Assembly: GCF_030867095.1 (NCBI RefSeq)
Contig: NC_081824.1
Location: 350,336,203-350,400,202, forward strand
Length of the DNA: 64,000 nucleotides
Source: Alligator mississippiensis
Taxonomy: Eukaryota > Chordata > Crocodylia > Alligatoridae
Direction of reading: 5' to 3'
Shown: one piece after another, positions 1-10,579 of the stretch
Layout: each line of letters begins with the position of its first letter
Numbering within the stretch: the stretch's first letter is position 1
Notes under the pieces: generated by a model
The model's database searches: none
What the model saw: only the letters and a program-made list of their open reading frames with translations
What the model was told of the DNA's origin: nothing
Made by a program: the position numbers and the translations under genes

Positions 1-231
1 CTTCAATTTGGCTTGTTTTGTGTAGCAAAGTGAAGGCCAACAAAGAACCTGAATTGCAGCAGCAGAATTAGTGATTTCAGCTCCCTGGGCAGAGGTGCCA
101 AAGAGGAGGTAAGGGGAGTTGCCCAGCCCCAGAGAGTCTTCCCTGACCATTAGCTCAGGGTGGACTCTCGAGGAACCCGGCTACTACTGCCATAGTGCAG
201 GCTCCCAGTCTCATTTGTGGCACCTCCTCTG
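1..231. other. Intron sequence (SH3RF3), left of the solo LTR
   Basis: This stretch lies upstream of the last SH3RF3 exon, so it is inferred to be part of that gene's last intron. I see no exon, RNA gene or clear repeat in it. Confidence 0.5.
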
Positions 232-897
232 TGTGCGGGGCGGGAGCGGTCCGAGGCTTTCGGGGGCGCGCAGCGGGCTGTGGCTGGGAGCCTGCAACGG
301 TAGGGCGGGGACTCTGGCACGACGGACTAGAATTAGGCACGGACTCGTAGCGGTTAATTAAAGATTGTTTTACTTACACCGTAGGTGGTCGCGGTGCAGG
401 CAGGAAAAACTTTCTTGAGTTGCAATTACAGACAAACACACGTGGAGTTTGCTAGGCTCCGCAAAACAAACATGACAGAGCCCTGGATACCCTTGACGAG
501 TGCACAAAACCGTAGATACGTCTTAAGAATTTAACGAACGAGATGGGAAGAGGTTGGTGGTTGATCAGGCCGCCGAACTCCTCTGAGACACGCACGAAGT
601 TTCTATTACTCTGCCGCGTGCTCAGAGTCCCCACGAGATGGTTGTGGAGTCCTCTATAACTTGGGCGGAAACTGCTCAAACCTCTTATACGGCTAGCAAG
701 CCAATCGCTAGCCGCCACGTGGGAATAATTTAGAAACAGCCAATAGTGGGAAACAAATTTACATACGGGTGGCGGGAACTCCTTTGCACCGGGGTTTTCT
801 CTCTGCAGCAGAGAATTGCACCGTGCAAAGAAAGCTCCACGTGGCGGGAAATAATTCTGCAGTGCCGAAGCGCACACACAATCATTGGGTCATGACA
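232..897 (-). mobile_element. Solo LTR of an endogenous retrovirus-like element, 5-bp target duplication
   Basis: A 666-bp block begins TGTGCGGGGC and ends TCATGACA, so it has TG...CA ends, and it is flanked on both sides by the direct repeat CTCTG (227-231 and 898-902). Read on the - strand it carries two CCAAT-type boxes (ATTGGCT near 740 and 705), a TATA-like box (GTATAAGAG near 690) and several CACGTG-like motifs, which is how a U3 promoter looks; the polarity call rests on this. There is no internal retroviral sequence, so this is a solo LTR left by LTR-LTR recombination. It is far more CpG-rich than its surroundings. It lies in the SH3RF3 intron, antisense to the gene. I cannot name the family. 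The open frame of 141 codons on the - strand (877-452) is inside the LTR and is not a gene. Confidence 0.75.
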
Positions 898-902
898 CTC
901 TG

Positions 903-1584
903 ACTCACCAGCTACCTGCCTCCTCCCAGTTACACTGCTGCCTGATTGCTTTCAGTAAGTACCCCAGGGGGACAAATACTGGAGGGTGGGGAAGTGCTGC
1001 CTAAGCTAAAATATTGTGTTGACACAAGAACAAATATAACCTGCCTGTGCATGGCTAGAATGAGATGATGGTTTCTCACTCTCAGAGGTAAGGTTGATCA
1101 GCCTTCCAGGTGCAATAGTAGTGGACAAGAAACTGAATTAAGATGGAGCTTGATATGAGTATGAATTGATTTATCTGCTGGGACTGAAGGAGGCAGGTCT
1201 CTTTCAAACCCAAATAATGTTTAACGGTTTTTGTTTGGCACAGGGGGCCAAGAGGGGTGTTTTCTGGTGACCCCAGTTTGACCACTAAACCAACAAATTG
1301 ATTATTTGCACAACTCTGAAACATACAAGGCCACTCCATACAGTGCTTAGGAAGAGACAAGCATCCTTTTTAAACTGTTGGGAAGTTTAGGTCTCAGAGA
1401 TGGAGGTGGAGTTTCGCAAGGCAGTTGGGGCAAACTCAGTTTGCACTCCTCTGAAATGTGCTGTGCTGTCATGAGAGTAGGACCGACTTCATGCAGCTCC
1501 CAGTAGCATCCTGCCCATGTGAGGGAATACTAGATCAGACCATTGGATTTATGTGTGATACAGTCTTTCCTTCTGTTTTTACAG
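903..1584. other. SH3RF3 last-intron sequence up to the acceptor
   Basis: No exon or repeat is recognised here. The stretch ends in a polypyrimidine tract and acceptor (TTCTGTTTTTACAG, 1571-1584) directly before the SH3 exon. Confidence 0.6.
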
Positions 1585-1753
1585 GTATCGTGTTGTGGTA
1601 CCATATCCACCTCAAAGCGAAGCAGAAATTGAACTGAAAGAAGGTGACATTGTGTTTGTGCACAAGAAAAGAGAGGATGGCTGGTATAAAGGGACATTAC
1701 AGCGAAATGGCAGGACAGGCCTCTTCCCTGGAAGCTTTGTAGAGAGCTTCTGA
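1585..1753 (+). CDS. SH3RF3: SH3RF3 (POSH2) last coding exon: C-terminal SH3 domain
   Basis: The exon starts after the acceptor TTTTTACAG. Base 1585 completes a split codon, then 55 codons run to TGA at 1751-1753. The peptide is one SH3 domain: the start [15 protein letters not shown] corresponds to the ALYDY strand and RT loop, DGWYKG carries the ligand-binding tryptophan, and GLFPGSFV is the terminal strand with the conserved proline; the chain ends three residues later in ESF. SH3RF proteins are RING-type E3 ubiquitin ligases and scaffolds for Rac-JNK signalling with four SH3 domains, the fourth at the extreme C-terminus, which is what a last exon should encode. SH3RF1 has a very similar last domain. 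I choose SH3RF3 from the remembered -ESF ending and from the convergent SEPTIN10 candidate at the other end of the window. The RING, the first three SH3 domains and all other exons lie outside the window. Family assignment is near certain; the paralogue is likely. Confidence 0.88.
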
Positions 1754-4700
1754 GGACACATTTTACTCATTGCCACTCTCTGAACTGAAGGCTTTTTCAG
1801 GGGAAATTCCATAGCACAAAAAGAGACAGCCAAGGGAGACCTGACTGATATCCACTGCCATTTCTATTTCCAAAGACTCCCCAGCCGTCCCGTCTACAGC
1901 TCTGGAGGCACAGTACTTTGCTGTGCTTCCAAAACAGTATCTGGTGCATACAGTGGTATGTTGAAGTAGTGCCTTCCACCTGGAATTACAGACTGAGAGG
2001 ATGCACATTTGGACTGTATCTAACCTGAACTCCACCTGTTCCCCTTTGTGTAAATTATAGAGAAACTATCTTTAAAAAAAGAGAAAAAAATGAAAGTTGT
2101 TTTATTGCTGTAACTTATTTGTCAGAGCTGCAGTGTTCTTATTACTGGCCTATGCAAGATGGATTTGAAAGTTTGAGGAGGAGTGGTAGGAAGCTCATGG
2201 AACTGGGATTTTATTTTTCCAGGAGAGATAAGGGAAAGTACAGAAAACCCAGCTAAAAAATTGGGCAGTATCCTGCAAGGAAGAATGAGGAGTCCAAAAC
2301 ATTAGTGTCATGCTGTTGATATACCTCAAAAATGTGTTGCATAAAAGCATCAGTCAGGAAGGGTGTTAGTGACTAGTTTCATAGTATCTGAAGCACCAGT
2401 GACATGTACTGGGAACACCCTTGAGGAGGTATGGCTCCACCATTCTATTGTGGTTATCTGAGCAGAATCCCTTTTACCTATCTTCTGCCTTTATTATATG
2501 CAGCATGGTTATTTGTCCTTCAGTATCACTTCCAATTGCTTTTTTTTGTACGACATACTTTTTACTGTAAGAATTGTTATCCTTTATATCTGTGTATATT
2601 CCTAATAGAGCAGACATTTTCTCTTTTTCATAACATCTGGTGCTACTTTTTTATTAGGAAAACTTTGGTTTGGCTCAACGGCGAGGCTGCAGCAGGTTTC
2701 ACATTTGACATAGGAATCTGAAATGCATCTAAAGCACGTTTCAGCAAGTTCAAAGTGTTTGCTAGCATTACGTAAAGCAAGAGAGAAAATCAGGTTCGGC
2801 AGCGATGGGCATATACTTGACTGTGTGTAACAACCTTCCTCTCGCAGATGTAGTTTCTAAAGCACAATACTCCGTCTAGACAGTGATAAGTATTCAAGAA
2901 TTGGGAGCATTTCCAGGAGGAGTAATTTTAATTGACTTTTAAGGCAATAAAAAGAACACTGCAGATTCCAGCAAGCACAGGAATAGTGGAATTTTCCTCT
3001 GTCGTTGCATCACAGAGATGAGAGCTGAGCTGAAAAGGCTGTAATGATCATGATCAAAGTGTGATTTCTTACTGTAGAAATATACAGTTCTTGATGCTGT
3101 TCATTTTCTAAACCTGGTCAAGCTACAATACAAAATGAATCGGGCAATATAAGCTTCCATCCTACCAGGGACTTCAAAGTGCAATAAGTATAAAGCAAGT
3201 TTATCCAGTTATTCATATTAATCAAAAAGAGAAAAAAATCCAGAAATGTAATTACGAGAGTATTTTTTAAAAATCAATTATGCATAAACCAAGTTATGAT
3301 AAAGGAATATTTTTAACTGTGGCAGTATCTTGCCTTTCACAAGTGGCAAGCTGATTGCCAAGGCAAACAAGCACAAGTTAGGGGGGCAGTTCTCTGGACA
3401 TGGTTTTATTAAAATAGATAATTGACATCATTTTCTTACCAGTATTTCATGAGGAAGATCTTTTGTTGTTTTTCAAGATGTGTATACGAGCACATATCAC
3501 AATATGTATAAATGAACGTTCATGTTAAGTTCCATTCTGTGACACTGTTCTCCAGTAAAATTAAGTTGCTTTTGCTGTCATATGTAATGAACAGATTCCA
3601 GAAACACAGTCTGTGGCCAAGTGTAGCACCTTCAAAGCATGGAGACATTTTCAATTTTTTATGTTTTTATTGGGGGGGGAGGAAGGGAGGCATAATTTTT
3701 TTCCCCCATTTTTAACATTATATCATTTGTTAATATTTCCAGTTATAGAAAATCAGCTGCTAAAATGTTTGACTATTGTTGGGAGAAGGTTGCCTTTTTT
3801 GTAACCAATAGAAGATTAAAAATTTTTGTTCTGCCAAAGACTGACTTAAGAACAAAGAACTATCTGACCAGTTATTTGGTCCAAATCAGTGTTGCACAAG
3901 ACACTAGAGAGTTAGCAAGCTAGCCATGTCAAAAATGTGTTCTGTAAAGTCTCTGGGTGAATACTGTCAGAAGGAGAGAGATTTTGCTGAAACTATAATG
4001 ATTAAATCCATGTTCAAATCTGGTTCCAAGACTGCATTTACTATGCTCAGAAAAATGAAACAGGAAGATGCCTTGGTTACTGCATATTGTATTCAGCCAG
4101 CTCTAAAATACTTCCAGACTTCCACCCTCTAATGCTTAAATTGTATGGCACAAAAGCTAGTATGCAAGGAAATAAAGGAAAACACACGTCTGTGTCATGA
4201 AATCAGTGTTTCTAAATGTATTTTCGAGAGAGGACAATAATCATGATAAAGATAGATAATGAGAGTTAAAATATTCCTTTTGGTCATACCTCCTGCAAGA
4301 AATATTTTTTTGGTGTTTGAAAGTTTCACCCTGTTCACAGCTGTTTCTCACCCCCGTTTATTGCTTATTATAACAGTTTGGGTTAATGAGTAATCTTCTT
4401 GGTCAAATCAGTTCCATGTCAGGAATATGAGTGCAGAACATCAGACTGATCAGCATTAAAGAAAGTGACCAGTGCCATGACTGTGAAAGAGGATTGACTC
4501 CTACTGTGGTCCATTTTCTAACTACATACAAAGGAAAGAGAGAAGGAAGTAGAGGAGTGTGAGTACATTTCCTACAATAGAAAAAAAAAGTGAAAGAATC
4601 CCTCTGGCAGCCCCATTTTGTATAATGCCAGGGTCGCTATTCTAGAAATGGGTTCAGCTAATTGAACAGTTCCTTCGTACTTTGCACAGCTCAGAAAGTG

Positions 4701-4822
4701 ATTTTGTGATACATGAATGTTAATGTGATTTAGGAAATGTTGGCGCTTATGAGTGCAAATGAATTACAATGACTGTGTTTCTGATCCTTTAAATAAAATA
4801 AATATCAAGGTAACTTGACTGA
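1754..4822 (+). other. SH3RF3: Probable SH3RF3 3' UTR
   Basis: About 3 kb of AT-rich, apparently repeat-free sequence follows the stop codon. Canonical AATAAA hexamers on the + strand occur at 2946-2951, 4171-4176 and, overlapping, 4792-4797/4797-4802. The last is followed by T- and GT-rich sequence, as expected downstream of a cleavage site. Immediately after it a CR1 fragment begins, which fits the end of the selectively maintained stretch. Short open frames here (for example 2431-2721 and 3926-4132) look like chance frames. The UTR end is inference; earlier sites may also be used. Confidence 0.5.
4792..4802 (+). terminator. Tandem polyadenylation signals, probable distal SH3RF3 site
   Basis: Two overlapping AATAAA hexamers are followed within about 20-60 bases by a GT/T-rich stretch (GAGGTTTCTGTTATTT). 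This is the best candidate for the distal poly(A) site. Confidence 0.45.
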
Positions 4823-4885
4823 GGTTTCTGTTATTTAGATGGTTAAGTGTTTAAACAAAATACCTGAGCTTCAGATTGCAATAAA

Positions 4886-5085
4886 AAAGAATCACAGAGA
4901 AGTAGAGCTGGAAGAGACATCAGGAGATCACCTAGTCTAACCCTCTCCCCAAGATCAGTAGCCAGACCATTCTACACAAGTGCTTGTCTGACCTGTCTCT
5001 AAAACTATACCAGTAACCCTGTCACACAACTATGAGACATATTGCCCTAAAACACTTAAGAACCTGCCACAGGTGAAGCAAGGGG
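4886..5085 (-). mobile_element. CR1-type LINE 3' fragment, antisense
   Basis: The + strand reads AATCACAGAGAAGTAGAGCT, then GGAAGAGACATCAGGAGATC, then ACCTAGTCTAACCC. This is the reverse complement of the usual CR1 3' end (GGACTAGATGACCTCCTGAGG and the tail). It is an old, 5'-truncated and diverged copy with no coding part left. Confidence 0.6.
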
Positions 5086-7619
5086 ACAAGGGCACCGTCA
5101 ATGTCCTGTTGCTGTAAGGGTTTTTAAAAACACTCGAGAGATCCAAGACAGAGGGCTGTAAAGTAAAATTCCTTCTTTATCCCAAATGTGGTGATCAGTT
5201 TGACCGTGAGCAGAGGAGGTGACTTTGAAAATAGGGTGAAGGAAGAAATGTCTCTGACATTTAAAATCATAGAGTCCTAGGCTTGTAAATGTCAGGACTT
5301 TTTCCAAATGAAATATGATGTGCCCATAAAGGGTCACCTTTCTACAAACCCCACTCACACTGAGCAGCTCTGCCAAACAGACCTGCTAAGGGCCTTGTTA
5401 CACAACTGGCTGTGAGCCACACAGATGTTGATGGATGGTAGTGCTAGCTCATGTTTGGAGCAGTCACACTTCAGGCCAGCAAGGACCTGGAGGACTGAAA
5501 GGTAAAAATCCCCCTCTCCTTCCCTCCCCGCTACCCCCAGGGCTTTCCCATGTCCTTCAGGGTCCCCTCCTGCTTCCACTGGGGGTGAGGGGCAGAGTGC
5601 AACAGGAGCTGGGTAGCGCACATCAGAGATAATCTTGCCCTAGAGTGATGTAACTGAGCTGCATAACAAGTGCTTTACACCAGTTTCAGGTGTTAATGTG
5701 CAGACAATCCAGGAGTTAAATGCTTCAGGAGCCACCCAAAATGACCAGGCAACAAGGCCCTAAGTCTTATCTAGTCAGCAGAACTATACACATGGGTACA
5801 TACCACCCAATGTAGAAGTTGCCAAATTGAATGGAAGAACTTCCCTGTCAATCTTTCATGACAGAAATGTGATTTTTCAAAGCCTCTAAGGTTATTTGGA
5901 CTGCTGGTCCAGGCCCAAGAGGGTAAGAAGCATTGTACGTAACTGACTGTGACTTCTCAAAGGCTTCCTTGGGTAGGAAGCTGTGGCACTAGCGAGCGTT
6001 TGGACTACATTGGGGAGGGCTTTGAGATTTGATACAGGTGAACAATGGGATTCACGCAGGGTCTCAGAAGCCAGGAGCTGGTGTATGGCCCAAAGTGGAA
6101 GGTCCCAGAAACCACCAGCTAATCTTGAGGGGGAAGCTGTGATTATTGGCCTGTGCTGAACAGTTTACAGAGCTTTTTTTGAGAAGCCTGTAGCCAGGTT
6201 GGAAAGCCAAGGAAAGTTTTCCTGTTTTATAAAATACTTACCTTACTCTTGAGGGGGGAGGGTGGATCAGAAGCAGTTCTCTGGTGGTTGAAATCCTATT
6301 GAAGCCAGCAATAATCACAGAAACATGCTCAGCGGAGACCAGAATCAAAGAAAAACCTGAGGAACCTAAAAGTGTGGTGTTGCAATGCATAACTTTTAGG
6401 TACCTGGTCTCCAGAGCTGACTCCACACCCTTGTGTTAGGTAAATAACCCAGCGCATGGGGAAAAAAACTAGGTGCCTCTAAGTGGGATCCAAAAATAGT
6501 GCACTGAATAGGGAAGCTATTTCCAGCTAACAAGGTGGGAAATTTCGATGTGGGTGTACTTGAAATAATGTCCTTTTCTTACAGTTGCAGGGAGACGAAC
6601 CCATCTCCTTGAGATCCACAGCCCAGAAGTTTCTTCAGTAGAAAGATGCTGCAATCTTTCTTTTAAGAATGGAGTAGAGATCACTTTAGTCCCCTTAAAA
6701 AATGGCCCTAGAAAAGCTGCGCCCCCCACCCCCTACAGTATCTTAGTGTTAGAGCATGTGGGACATCCAGGATCTGGGAGATCTGAGTCCAATATTCTCC
6801 TCTAAGGAGGAAGCTTCAACCAATAGCTGGATCCTCCTAGGAGAGGGCCTTAAGCCGTTCCAGTTGTTGTGCAGGAAAGGGTTGTTTACACCTGCTGAGA
6901 CTGCACAGCAGTCTGTTCATCACAGCCGAGTCACAGGACCAGAGCGAAAGGGAGCATGAGAATGGGTGCTTACACATGGCTGTAGTCTGGGATTAGGCTA
7001 CAGCCACTGCAGCTCAGCTGGGAGGGGTGAAGAGGAATCTGGTGTCCAGCGTGTCTAGGCATTGTAACCACTGATGATTTAACATTCATAAACATTCCTT
7101 GGAGCAGGGGCTGGCACTCGGGACTCCCCCATCTCAGATGAGTTTATTAATCCTTTGCCCACAGAGGCATAATCACTCTCATTCCCTTTCTGGCCCCATG
7201 AATATAGTCTATATGGTTGCAACGCCCCCCCCCCCCCCAACCCCTTTCCTCCAAACACCCCCCCCCCGTATGGTTGCAACATCCACCCCACTCCCAACAC
7301 ACACCCACCCGCTGATCATATTCTCTTGGTTAGAGGGTCTTGCCATCCACACCTCCCCTGCTTTACCTGTGGCAAGTTAGGGTGAATTTGGTGTCCTGCA
7401 TAGTGTCTTGTAGTTATGCAGCAGGGTTGTGCAGTTTTAGGACTAGTTTAGACCAGGACTAGGATGGTTTGGATAGGGATGCTCCTGCGTTGAGCAGGAG
7501 CTTGGACTCAAGGACCTCCAAATGTGTCTTCCAGCTATCCTTTCCTAATAGTCTAAGGGGGTAGGGGGGCATAGCAGAAGCATTCACATCACAACCCCGG
7601 TCAGGTAATATTCTATTAA
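5086..7619. other. Intergenic sequence with low-complexity C tracts
   Basis: No gene or RNA gene is recognised. Open frames at 5098-5621, 6238-6729 and 7079-7380 have no recognisable domain. Two C homopolymer runs (about 7226-7239 and 7258-7267) are flanked by copies of TATGGTTGCAAC (7212 and 7268), giving a small local duplication. Confidence 0.5.
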
Positions 7620-7935
7620 CACTCTAAACCAACTACAGATGTGGAATGAGAGGCTGAAAAATACCCGACAGTGAAAAAATGGACATCCCAGTGGCTGAGT
7701 CCTTGCCACCAGGGGCCAACAAATCATGGCAAAGGTGGTAATATCTCAACCACCTACGCACCAGAGTTGGATGCTCCAAGGAACTAATGAAGAAGTGTGG
7801 CTACACCATTGGTTCAGCCACCCGTGATGGTGGCACAAAGCCTCAGACTCTGCAACACCTGCTGCAGTGCCCATTGCTTGACTGCACATGTACAGTGAAA
7901 GATCTTGTATAAACGAGCATAAGCATGTGTAACGT
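7620..7935 (+). pseudogene. Non-LTR retrotransposon RT C-terminal remnant (left part)
   Basis: In one + frame the sequence reads ...PPGANKSWQRW, a stop, then YLNHLRTRVGCSKELMKKCGY..., and ends ...QTLQHLLQCPLL. The pattern LNxLRTGxGR ... W/CGY ... QTxxHLLQCPLL is the conserved tail found after the RT domain in several non-LTR retrotransposon lineages. The frame has stops and its CxC pair is eroded. It is interrupted at 7935 by the Ty3/gypsy element and appears to resume at 13105. I cannot name the clade. Confidence 0.55.
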
Positions 7936-8892
7936 TGTGCCCGCCTCTGCTCCAAAAGGCGTTCCCGGGCTGCTTTTTCTCGGGTGGCTGACCAGGTCTG
8001 CCCCGGTCCTGCGGGCAGCCCCCAGACGGTGCCCCAGGTGACGGTGGCAGACCCCCCAAACTTGCCAGCCACGGCCTTAACTGGACCCTCAGTGGTGGGG
8101 GTCCTCCTTGCCACAGCCTCCAGTGCCGTCACGCCTTCGGCGGGCACTCACAGGGCTCCAACCTCCCCTACACCCCGGCCAACGCCACCTTTGGTCGTGG
8201 ATCTCTCAGTATCTTCTAACCGACCCCGCCTCGTCTCTTCCCTCATCCCCAACCAGCTTGACTCGATATCTTAAGCTGGGCTCCGGTCCAAGGACTACAA
8301 GACCCGAGATCCTGTTGCCCCTGCAGGCTTCCTCCCTGGCGTCCCTGCCGTCTCTCTCTCCGGTTCCTTCACCAGCGTCCCTACTGGCTCGCTCTCCGGT
8401 TCCTTCACCGGCGTCCCTGCTGGCTCTCCCACTGGTTCCTTCACTGGAGTCCCTGCCGGCTCTTCCACCAGCTTTGCAGCCGGTTCCCTCCCCAGCTCTC
8501 CTACCGGGTCTCTCATCGGCTCCGCAGCTGGCATTCTCGTAGATGCGGCTCTCACGGCTTTCGCCGCTCCCGGCGCTGCTGCAGCTTTCCCTGCCCGAGG
8601 CAGAGAAACCCCGTGGGTGCCCACTTATGACCTCAGGCTTCCCCGCGGGCTCCGTGGTCTCCTGCAGCCTCCCTCCTGTGCTCCCGGGGCCGCACTTTAT
8701 TCCCGCTGGGTGGCGTCTCTCGCTGACGTCACCCAGTCTCAGCTGGATGTGAGCGCGGCTAACAAAACGCACGGGTGGTTTCCCGGCGTGCGCTCCTCTG
8801 CTGTCCTCGGCTCCTGCAAGGGGTAAGTAAGTACTTCCTTTTTCTTTGGTTTTGGGCCGGGGTTTCCCTATAGCCCCGGTGTCCCTGGGACA
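7936..8892 (-). repeat. 3' LTR of the Gmr1-like element
   Basis: On the - strand it starts TGTCCCAGGGACACC and ends GGGCACA (TGT...ACA), 957 bp. It is preceded by a purine tract. Its two ends reappear fused at 13084-13104. An AATAAA on the - strand lies at 8701-8696, about 190 bases into the LTR. The LTR contains a 36-bp minisatellite. It is GC-rich; open frames on both strands inside it (for example 8206-8772 and 8108-8542) are products of the repeat, not genes. Confidence 0.75.
8340..8470 (-). repeat. 36-bp minisatellite within the LTR
   Basis: Three 36-bp units (8340-8375, 8376-8411, 8412-8447) plus a partial fourth share the core GGTTCCTTCAC and CGTCCCTGC. Because 36 is a multiple of 3, each strand stays open and a 12-residue repeat (EPxGTPVKEPxG type on the - strand) arises without any need for coding function. 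Confidence 0.8.
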
Positions 8893-8906
8893 TAACCCCC
8901 CCTTAA
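8893..8906 (-). other. Polypurine tract of the Gmr1-like element
   Basis: On the - strand TTAAGGGGGGGTTA lies directly against the TGTCCC start of the 3' LTR, the position where plus-strand DNA synthesis is primed. Confidence 0.7.
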
Positions 8907-9050
8907 GATGCCTTGGGGCACTTCTTCGTTCCCCTTTCGGGCCATACCTGTGGGTTCGGTCAGTCCCTTTACTTGATCTCCTTGGTTCCCGGTCTGGTCT
9001 TCACCTCCGCACCTGGACAAGAAGTCCACCACTATATTAGTTTTTCCGGG

Positions 9051-9560
9051 TCAGTGTATTATGTGGAACTTATATGGTTGGAGTGCCAAGGCCCACCGGG
9101 TAATCCAGGCATTATCGGTCTTGGCTGTGCTCAGCCACCTCAGCACGGCATGGTCAGTTACCAGTTTAAACTCTCTGCCCATCAGGTAGTACCTAAAGTG
9201 GTCTACCGCCCACCGAACTGCCAGGCACTCGCGTTCTATAGTTGCATACCTCTTCTCCGCTGGTAGCAGTTTGCGGCTGGCGTATGCCACGGGTCTCTCG
9301 TTTTCCCCTTCCTCCTGGGTGAGGGCGGCACCCACCGCCGTCTCTGAGACATCCGTCTGTAAAATAAAGGGTTTTCGGAAGTCAGGGGTGTGAATTATAA
9401 CATCTTTGCACAATGCCCTTTTCAATCTTTCAAAACTTTGCGCCATCTCTCTCGTCCACTTTACTGCCCCCATTTTCACCCTTTGAGCGCCTCAGATAAG
9501 GGTGTTGCCACCACTCTGCAAAGTGTGGTACAAATCGCCTGTAATAATTGGTTAATCCTA
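9051..9560 (-). pseudogene. RNase H domain of the Gmr1-like pol
   Basis: The domain follows the RT thumb region on the - strand. Recognisable blocks are FILQTDVSETAVGAAL (first catalytic Asp and strand), RPVAYASRKL, ERECLAVRWAVDHFRYYL (catalytic Glu region) and FKLVTDHAVLRWL (TDH). The open frame from 9479 stops at 9051, before the VVDFLSR motif that normally closes the domain and that survives just downstream in another frame. The join to the thumb region near 9525-9480 also needs a frame change (the two frames overlap at 9479-9430). Both point to small indels. Role: degrades the RNA strand during reverse transcription. Confidence 0.75.
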
Positions 9561-10240
9561 AAAATGATCGTAGCTGGCGGCAGTTTTGAGGGGCTGTAAA
9601 GTTGCGGATGGTTTGTACCTTGTCGGCTAAGGGTTTAATTGTGCCTCTGCCAACCAAGAACCCTAAATATTTATTTCTTTCTGTGCCAGGGCACATTTTC
9701 AGGGATTTGCAGTTAGGCCGGCGCGCCTCAGTTCGGTAAGGAGTGCTTGAAGCGCATTCTTGTGCTGCTCCCAGGTCCGGGAGTATATGACTATATCGTC
9801 TATGTACGCTGCCGCATATTCAGCATGGGGTGCCAAGATCTGGTCCATCCGGCGTTGAAATGTTGCGGTAGCGCCATGTAATCCGAAGGGCATTCTGACG
9901 AACTCGTACAGTCCCCACGGGGTGCCGAACACCGTCTTCCGCCGGTCTTCCTTGGCCACCGAAATCTGCCAATATCCCTTTGCCAGGTCAAGGGTCGATA
10001 TATACTGGGCATCCCTTATCCTTTCTACCAACTCTGCCACGTGGGGCATGGGGAATGCATTGAAAACTGCCATGGCATTCAATTGTCTGTAATCCACACA
10101 AAGCCTTAAAGACCCGTCAGGCTTATGCACCGGCACCAGCGGGCTCCTCCAGGGACTTCATGAAGGCTGAATGACTCCTAGCTTTAACATTGAGTCAATC
10201 TCTCTTCGGACGGCTTCCAGGAGGTGGTGTGGAATGGGTT
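9560..10240 (-). pseudogene. Reverse transcriptase domain of the Gmr1-like pol
   Basis: The core frame (10136-9699) holds DGSLRLCVDYRQLN, STLDLAKGYWQI (first catalytic Asp), MPFGLHGATATFQ and YIDD (residues 111-114, the catalytic pair), a normal Ty3/gypsy RT series. It continues in a shifted frame with YLGFLVG and LRSFLGLTNYYRRFV (thumb). Lesions: an in-frame TGA at 10160-10158, in the conserved segment between GVIQPS and SPWRSP, and a frameshift near 9697. Integrase lies upstream, so a single polyprotein would have carried PR-IN-RT-RH in that order. Confidence 0.85.
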
Positions 10241-10579
10241 GCCACCTCTCCCTCACTATTGCCTCGGGCGGCGTTTTTATAGCGTGGAACGAGCCCTGAA
10301 CCCAGCCGGGTTCCTCGCGGAATACCTCCAGAACTCATTTATCAAGCTTCGGGCCTCTCGCCGCTGAACCTATCCTAACCGGGGTTCCCTCCAAAGAGGG
10401 CTCAGTCCCTCTTCCTAACCCCTGGGGTCCTAGGTCCTCGTTATCAGCCTCGGAAAAGGCCGCCCCATCCTTCAGACTCCCGCCACTCCCGTAGGAGGTT
10501 CACATGGTAGATTTGCTTTTCTCAAAGGTGTCCGGGCCTGTGTACCTCATAATCCACTGGTCCCACCCGTCAGAGAATT
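10241..10579 (-). other. Pol linker between integrase and RT (degraded)
   Basis: This stretch lies between the C-terminal end of integrase and the N-terminal part of RT on the - strand. I see no intact frame and no separate domain. It presumably encoded the integrase tail and the approach to RT. Confidence 0.45.

Noticed and set aside
7226..7267. C homopolymer runs as a possible regulatory or G-quadruplex site
   Set aside because: Simple runs with no other context. They could form structure but there is no evidence of function.
8108..8772. Long proline/serine-rich and glutamate-rich frames on both strands
   Set aside because: They are produced by the 36-bp minisatellite in the LTR.
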